64,000 nt of DNA from NCBI RefSeq assembly GCF_001577835.2, contig NC_029516.1:54972754-55036753 (forward strand). The letters are read 5' to 3'. This document shows positions 59,301-64,000 of the stretch, one piece after another (position 1 is the first letter of the stretch; the number at the start of each line of letters is the position of its first letter). The notes beneath the pieces were generated by a model. That model was not told the origin of the DNA, did no database searches, and saw only the letters and a program-made list of their open reading frames with translations. The DNA comes from Coturnix japonica. Lineage: Eukaryota > Chordata > Aves > Galliformes > Phasianidae. Made by a program: the position numbers and the translations under genes.

Positions 59301-62300
59301 TCTGCTGTCTCAAAGATGCAGGAAATGAATAGTGAGGTCTTCTGAAGGATCCAAAAATGCACAGACAGCCCAGCTGAACAAGAAAGCCCTTGGTGGGGTG
59401 GTCAAGAAGTCAAAATACTTTTTCACACCTCTCCTGACCACCCCAAAGACCAGTAACAGAAGGTGAGCAAAGGACATCAGCCAGGAGAGGCTCAACTAGG
59501 GTATGCCAAGTTCATTTTCCATAATCAAAGCTTCAGTGGAGTGCCAGATTCACACTTAATCACAACTAGCCTCATTAGAGCCAAATGGTCAGAGTGGGAT
59601 TTTCAGCTGGTCAAAACTTGTTTTCCAGACTTGATATATCAAAGTTACACAGGGCCATGAAGCTGGGTAGCTCTCCATTTACTGATATTATGACTTAAGT
59701 CATAGTAGGAGCCAGGCTTTCTTCAGATCTGCTGGTCTCACAGAAGAGTCCCTTCTTCTATAACTCAGCTCTCTTACAAAACTGTTGTGCAAGGTGGTTA
59801 AGTTTGCTAACTAGCATGAAACACTGCTTGGGGTATTCTAAAATTACAAGTATCCTCTTGACTTATCTGACAAGACCTACAGCAAGAAGATATTTGCCTA
59901 CTGAGGGACATTCAGGAATTTGCTCCCTCATTTCTCGCCATTGCAACTACTGCAATTGAAGTTCAGCCTTCAATACTCACCCACATCAGAATCATTCAGA
60001 TCACCCTGCATAGGTCTATATATTATAGAAACTATTAATATAAAAACTATACTACATTCCCATCCAATTATGCTCAGTACACCAATTCATAGCTACAGCA
60101 ATACACCTGCTCCTTTAAACCACATAGGTACAGTGTGTACTCTACTATTTAGAGTAATTCAGTAATACAGAAATACAGTAATTACTCTCCCCCTCAAGGA
60201 GTCCAAACCATTATATGACCTACTGGCCAAAATGGATGAGTTTCAGGATTACTTTATATTTCAGATCTGCTCTGGCACAAGTCTCCATGAGGAATCATTT
60301 CCAAGTTTGCTATTTCAGATGTTAACATCAGACATTCAGCTCAGAATCACTCCATTACAGGTACCCATCCTCTGTCACACAGTAACTTAAACCCCAATAG
60401 TTGAGTAAGTTTCACCAAGCACCAAGAGTTGGTAAGCATCTTATGATCACATTGAGGGGGGATTATACAGAGGCACTCACCTTAGTAGGTAGCTCCTGTT
60501 TTACCTGGCCTCTTAGATCAGGATTCCTTCTGTAACATAAGTTTAGAGAAGTCTACATGTATCACTGAATATATATTACTCTAGTGTGTAATTCATTGTT
60601 AGCAAATACTGGATACTAAAATAAATGTATCCTTCATTACTTGTCTTGTTGAAACTAACTCCTTCCCACATGTTATTTATGAGCAGTTCACTTACATCTC
60701 CCTCGCTTTCCGCTTGCCATTAGGAAGAAAGAGCATTTGTCGGTATGACTCCGGTGTAAAGGGATTAATGTTGACAAGAGGAGCTTGGGTTGAGTCATCC
60801 AAGTCAGCAGCACCAGGAGTAAATCTCAGATGTCTGAAGCCTTTGGGTGGGACCTTTGCCCCAGGTGAAGGAAAAGCTGTCTTTGATAACAGGCTCTGTA
60901 TTGAGGGAAGAAAGAGCAGTAAATGAGCCAGCAAGATATTTTTGTTGCCACAAAGTCAGAATAAAATCAGCGCTGTCCTGCAAATCAAAGGAAACTCAAA
61001 CCCCTTTCTCAGATTAGTTGAATCACTACAACCCTAAAACACCGAGTCCTAAATTTTCTTCTCCTTCCATGAAGTGTTAAGTCCTTCACTAAACCTTCTC
61101 AGACCATTTGCTGCTCTCCAGGCTGCAGAGCCACTTCCACAAGCTCAAGAGGAACCAGCCATTCACCTTCCCCACCTACAGAGCCACAGAAATTGCACCA
61201 TAGTTGCATCAACACAAGGCCCAGTTCTGTCAAGCCTGGACTGTTGCATCAGTTCAATCAGGACAGGTTTGTCAGGAAAGTGAGCTGGGGCACCACCCAA
61301 ATTCCCTTCCAGTCCCCAGTGGTAAGCAGCATCACTATGGGGAAGTTACTGGGAATATTTAGATATGGCTGCTGGCAAGGTGACCAGAAAACTGTTTCTC
61401 TTGAAGAAAAACTACAGTTCCAGAACTTCAGGANAAGAAAAACTACAGTTCCAGAACTTCAGGAACTTTAGTTTACCTTTCCACAAAGACAGGCCACTAA
61501 GTTTCAGGCTACCTGTCTAAAACCTTGGCCTAAGAGAATCACTCGGTCTTGATCCAGAGATAGGAATATCTCCTTTATTTTCACACTGATTTGACTCCCT
61601 TAGTAACCACCAGCTTTTTTGACATAGGTCTCATGATTCCATCTGGATTTGACTTGTTTCTAAAGGGTCTCTTAATACATCCCTTTCACCTAGTTAAAAA
61701 AAGCTCTTAAAAACATGCTTTTAATCAAAAACTCCCCACTGTGAGGATCATGATACCAATCTTTTTGATCCAACAGAATGGTTTCACGAGCAAAGATATG
61801 ACTCCAGAGTCATAACTGGAACTAAAAAAGTTACACGGTAAAAAAAAGTCACACAGCAGAGTGCATCCACCTACTGATGTTGCACTTTGATACGGTTACT
61901 TCTAGGACATCCCTCTATTTCAACACCACACTGGCAAGTGCAGCCACTGATTTACTGTAGCCCTGAAGTTCCTCTCAATCACTTCATCAAGGTCCAACCT
62001 ATACACCCATGCTCTTGGTTGGAAAAGCTCTGCATATGGATGCCTTAAAAGCCTTATATGGCCAAGTACTACTTATCCATCAAGCTGAAGCTCTGTAGGC
62101 TTGTGGCTATGTAGTAGTTTAGCCACAAATCAATAAGGGAATATAAAATACCACTGCAGCCTGCTGTTGCATGCATGCAGTTACCAACTGCTCTACTAGG
62201 GCTCTATCTCAACATGAGACAGACTTGTCTCCACTAACATCATCTGATAGTAGCTGCTAACATTCACTATAAAACAAGGCAGCTACCATAATTGGCTGGA

Positions 62301-63922
62301 GAAGTTTTGAGGACTGAGTAAGCTCATAAGATGTAATTGACTGCCTACTCCACCATGCAGTCTACCTAGGGCCTCAGTGCTCCCCTGTTTGCAGTTGTGC
62401 CTCTGTTCTTTCCCTTTTTCTTTCAAAGAAGATTTCATAAAGGATCATTGTAGGAAATTGTTGGAGCAAGGCCCTTCAGAGTCACTTCCCCCTTGAAAGA
62501 GACGAGGCACTGCTCTGAGCCTATATGGCTGCAGTCACATGTGGTGTTAAAGCCATCCTTCTATCCACATAATCAGGTTTCTTGAGGGAGACAAACCAAA
62601 ACGCTTTGGTGGCTAAGAGTCAAATCATAGCTCAGAAATACTAACAGTCTGTAAGAGCTGCAGGGCATTGCGAATCTTGAGTGCTAGAAGCCAGTGCACA
62701 CAACAGAAGTTATCTAGGAACACAGAAATTGGCTTTGAGTCCACACTTGTGCTTACAGAAGACAGCATCAGTTACACTGTATTTCACACAAGACATTTCA
62801 AAGAATATAGGGGGTTGAGGACATGCTCTCAAGAAGCCAGACCTGTAGGTAAATTACACATAAGAGTGGTGCAGAGGAAGGCAGGTAGATCTCCCTTCAC
62901 AATCACATGTTGCTTTGTTATCCTGTGAGCAAAGTTCTGCCTTCCTCAGGTCCCCTGGGCAGCTCAGTTCCACACACAGAGAAGCAGCATCAATGAACAA
63001 CAAGCTGGCAGGAAGAATTCCAGCTTCACCAGACGAAGTACACCCCAGCAACAGCAGCACATCCAACTTCTTCATCAAGAGAAAATCCCACTTGTATCCA
63101 AAAATGGGCTGAACAGAACAGACAGTGAGGTCAACTGCTCACCTCCAAGTTGCCCCTATGTAACAAGGACCTCAAAGAGATATATCGATCCTTCTGGGAG
63201 CACTGTGCACACTGCCTGCAGAGACGGTGTGTGTCCAGTCCATTATGCAGAGCAGAAGGGATTCAATAGCCAAGGCAAATGGTTGTATGGTTGTTGGGTT
63301 TTCTCTTAAGCTCAGGCTGAATAAGTACCCATTAATTAATTCTGATGACAACAACTTGGAAAGTGACAAGGAACCTGCTCCCACACATGGGTTTCTATTC
63401 ACACTTAGAAAATAATCAGTTAAAGAGCCTGTGGGCCCAGTTTCTAATGGAAGAGTAGAAGGCCAACAAGGATTTACATGCACACAAACCTACTCCCCAT
63501 AGAGCTAGCAGCAGATTTCCCATATTACACACCCAGCAATGCCTCAGTGATGCCACAGCCTCTGCCTGCCCAGACACAGAAATGCACACCAGTACCTTGG
63601 GAGTGTGTGGGGTGTCACAGAGCTGCAGCTTCTTCCAAGTGATGAGCAGTGGTGTCTCTGCATTGCCACGAGTCCTGCTCACACCTGGGGAGGAATTTAG
63701 GGTAGGGCTCACCAAGGATTTGGTCCTGCTCAGGAAAATCTCACTGAACTTCCTTTGAGGAGTTGCAGGGAAAGGACTGTGCCACTTCTGGAAGTCACAG
63801 CTCTTGATTGGGCTGGAACTCAGTGTGTCCTCCTCATTAATGCTTCTGTCTTCACCCTCTTCTGCACAGCTGGAAAAATCCAGCCTCTGAATGAAGTCGT
63901 CACTGTTCTCCCAGTCATCCAT
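53177..63922 (-). CDS. WEE2: WEE2, oocyte WEE1-family kinase (complete coding sequence)
   Basis: WEE2 (WEE1B) phosphorylates CDK1 on its inhibitory tyrosine in the oocyte and helps maintain meiotic arrest and exit from meiosis II. Eleven GT-AG exons join in frame: 63596-63922, 60696-60895, 60481-60529, 57520-57692, 56796-56917, 56036-56182, 55248-55349, 54842-54927, 54003-54173, 53775-53917 and 53177-53333, giving 558 residues (human 567). Landmarks are [10 protein letters not shown] (151-160), a basic GKRKAR (169-174), the glycine loop IGVGEFGSV (215-223), the ATP-binding lysine in YAIK (K238), catalytic loop HLDIKPSN with D336, and DLGH (375-378) in place of DFG, as in WEE kinases. [10 protein letters not shown] follows. 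An acidic insert (EESDSDDEF) precedes DLG. The C-terminus [14 protein letters not shown] matches WEE2 rather than WEE1, and the neighbour SSBP1 agrees. All key residues are intact. The start ATG has G at -3 and +4. Confidence 0.96.
53775..53917 (-). CDS. WEE2: WEE2 coding exon 10
   Basis: Encodes the last kinase helix and the start of the C-terminal coil: [43 protein letters not shown]. Acceptor CCTTCTAG; donor GTAGGG in phase 2. Confidence 0.95.
54003..54173 (-). CDS. WEE2: WEE2 coding exon 9
   Basis: Encodes the C-lobe: [37 protein letters not shown] and NGFIELLK. It begins QYFHLPKAD, where human WEE2 (recalled) has DYRHLPKAD. Acceptor CTCTGCAG; donor GTGAGG in phase 0. Confidence 0.96.
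54842..54927 (-). CDS. WEE2: WEE2 coding exon 8 (activation segment)
   Basis: Encodes [20 protein letters not shown] and LANEILQE, the WEE-type activation segment with DLG in place of DFG. Acceptor CTTTTTAG; donor GTAATA in phase 0. Confidence 0.96.
55248..55349 (-). CDS. WEE2: WEE2 coding exon 7
   Basis: Encodes [12 protein letters not shown], the acidic insert EESDSDDEF and VMYKIG. Acceptor GTCTTACAG; donor GTAGGT in phase 1. Confidence 0.96.
56036..56182 (-). CDS. WEE2: WEE2 coding exon 6 (catalytic loop)
   Basis: Encodes the E-helix and catalytic loop, [17 protein letters not shown], with the catalytic aspartate D336. Acceptor TTCTTCTAG; donor GTAAGT in phase 1. Confidence 0.97.
56796..56917 (-). 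CDS. WEE2: WEE2 coding exon 5
   Basis: Encodes [20 protein letters not shown] and [16 protein letters not shown]. This holds the C-helix glutamate (REVYAHA) and the kinase hinge. Acceptor CTTCTCTAG; donor GTAAGA in phase 1. Confidence 0.97.
57520..57692 (-). CDS. WEE2: WEE2 coding exon 4 (kinase glycine loop)
   Basis: Encodes [20 protein letters not shown] and [18 protein letters not shown], holding the glycine-rich loop and the ATP-anchoring lysine. Acceptor CTTCTAG; donor GTGAGT in phase 2. Confidence 0.97.
57693..60480 (-). other. WEE2 intron between coding exons 3 and 4
   Basis: A 2.8-kb intron with no recognisable CR1 tail. A weak CR1-like phrase (GACTGGACTAGGTGA near 58575) may be a decayed relic. 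Nothing else is recognisable. Confidence 0.75.
60481..60529 (-). CDS. WEE2: WEE2 coding exon 3 (49 bp)
   Basis: A very small exon encoding [16 protein letters not shown], the linker before the kinase domain. Acceptor TTATGTTACAG; donor GTGAGT in phase 0. It is supported by the frame and by its position between exons 2 and 4 more than by conservation. Confidence 0.88.
60696..60895 (-). CDS. WEE2: WEE2 coding exon 2
   Basis: Encodes residues 110-176, including the family motif [11 protein letters not shown] and the basic run NGKRKARE, a plausible nuclear localisation signal. Acceptor CAATACAG; donor GTAAGT in phase 2. Confidence 0.95.
60896..63595 (-). other. WEE2 intron between coding exons 1 and 2
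   Basis: A 2.7-kb intron holding the single ambiguous base of the window (61434), which is flanked by an exact 30-bp duplication. No repeats or extra exons are recognisable. Confidence 0.75.
61404..61464. repeat. Exact 30-bp direct repeat around an N
   Basis: Bases 61404-61433 and 61435-61464 are identical and are separated only by the N at 61434. This is the pattern left when two overlapping contig ends are joined without merging, so it is probably an assembly artefact rather than a biological duplication. Confidence 0.9.
63596..63922 (-). CDS. WEE2: WEE2 first coding exon
   Basis: Encodes residues 1-109, a poorly conserved, Ser-rich regulatory N-terminus starting [19 protein letters not shown] and ending DTPHTPK. 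The exon itself starts near 63965 after TTTTCCCTTCACCAG, so about 43 bases are 5' UTR and another non-coding exon must lie beyond the right edge. Donor GTACTG, phase 0. Confidence 0.92.
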
Positions 63923-64000
63923 TCCACCATATGAACTGGAACTGATAGAGTGGACCCTGGCCTACCTGGTGAAGGGAAAAGAGCAGAAAGAGAGAAAGAC

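Noticed and set aside
1-64000. CRISPR arrays, tRNA or rRNA genes, bacterial operons
   Set aside because: No regularly spaced repeats, cloverleaf genes or operon structure were seen; the window is clearly vertebrate nuclear DNA.

Overview
This window is avian nuclear DNA, most likely from a galliform bird such as chicken or a close relative. The evidence is the many dispersed CR1 LINE 3' ends (about seventeen recognisable copies, typically ending in ATTCTATGATTCTATG), the compact introns, and three vertebrate genes whose exons can be read directly. All three genes lie on the minus strand, so the transcription order runs from high to low coordinates: WEE2, then SSBP1, then CREB3L2.

Layout. Positions 1-6190 are part of CREB3L2 intron 2. 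CREB3L2 coding exon 2 is at 6191-6407, a 35 kb intron 1 fills 6408-41346, and coding exon 1 sits at 41347-41451 inside a CpG island (about 41320-41800). About 6 kb of intergenic DNA with one clear CR1 copy follows. SSBP1 (mitochondrial single-stranded DNA-binding protein) is complete, with six coding exons between 47827 and 51965, a poly(A) signal at 47717-47722 and a GC-rich promoter at about 51880-52080. WEE2 (oocyte-type WEE1-family kinase) has its complete coding sequence in eleven exons between 53177 and 63922, a 3' UTR ending near 52090, and a 5' non-coding exon that lies beyond the right edge.

How the genes relate. WEE2 and SSBP1 are head-to-tail neighbours, as in mammals. The only canonical WEE2 poly(A) signal lies about 140 bp upstream of the SSBP1 start codon, so WEE2 3'-end formation and the SSBP1 promoter share about one hundred bases. 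CREB3L2 next to SSBP1 is not the human arrangement, where they are megabases apart on 7q33-q34, so this window spans a rearrangement point between birds and mammals. The gene products do not share a pathway: a cell-cycle kinase of the oocyte, a mitochondrial DNA maintenance protein and an ER-stress transcription factor.

The rest is intronic and intergenic DNA with CR1 fragments, microsatellites, a few short tandem duplications and one ambiguous base with an assembly-join signature (61434). I found no novel gene system, no RNA genes that I can support, and no virus-derived element with defensible boundaries. Two splice-site-bounded open segments in CREB3L2 intron 1 (13853-13946 and 34397-34497) are the best candidates for undescribed exons.
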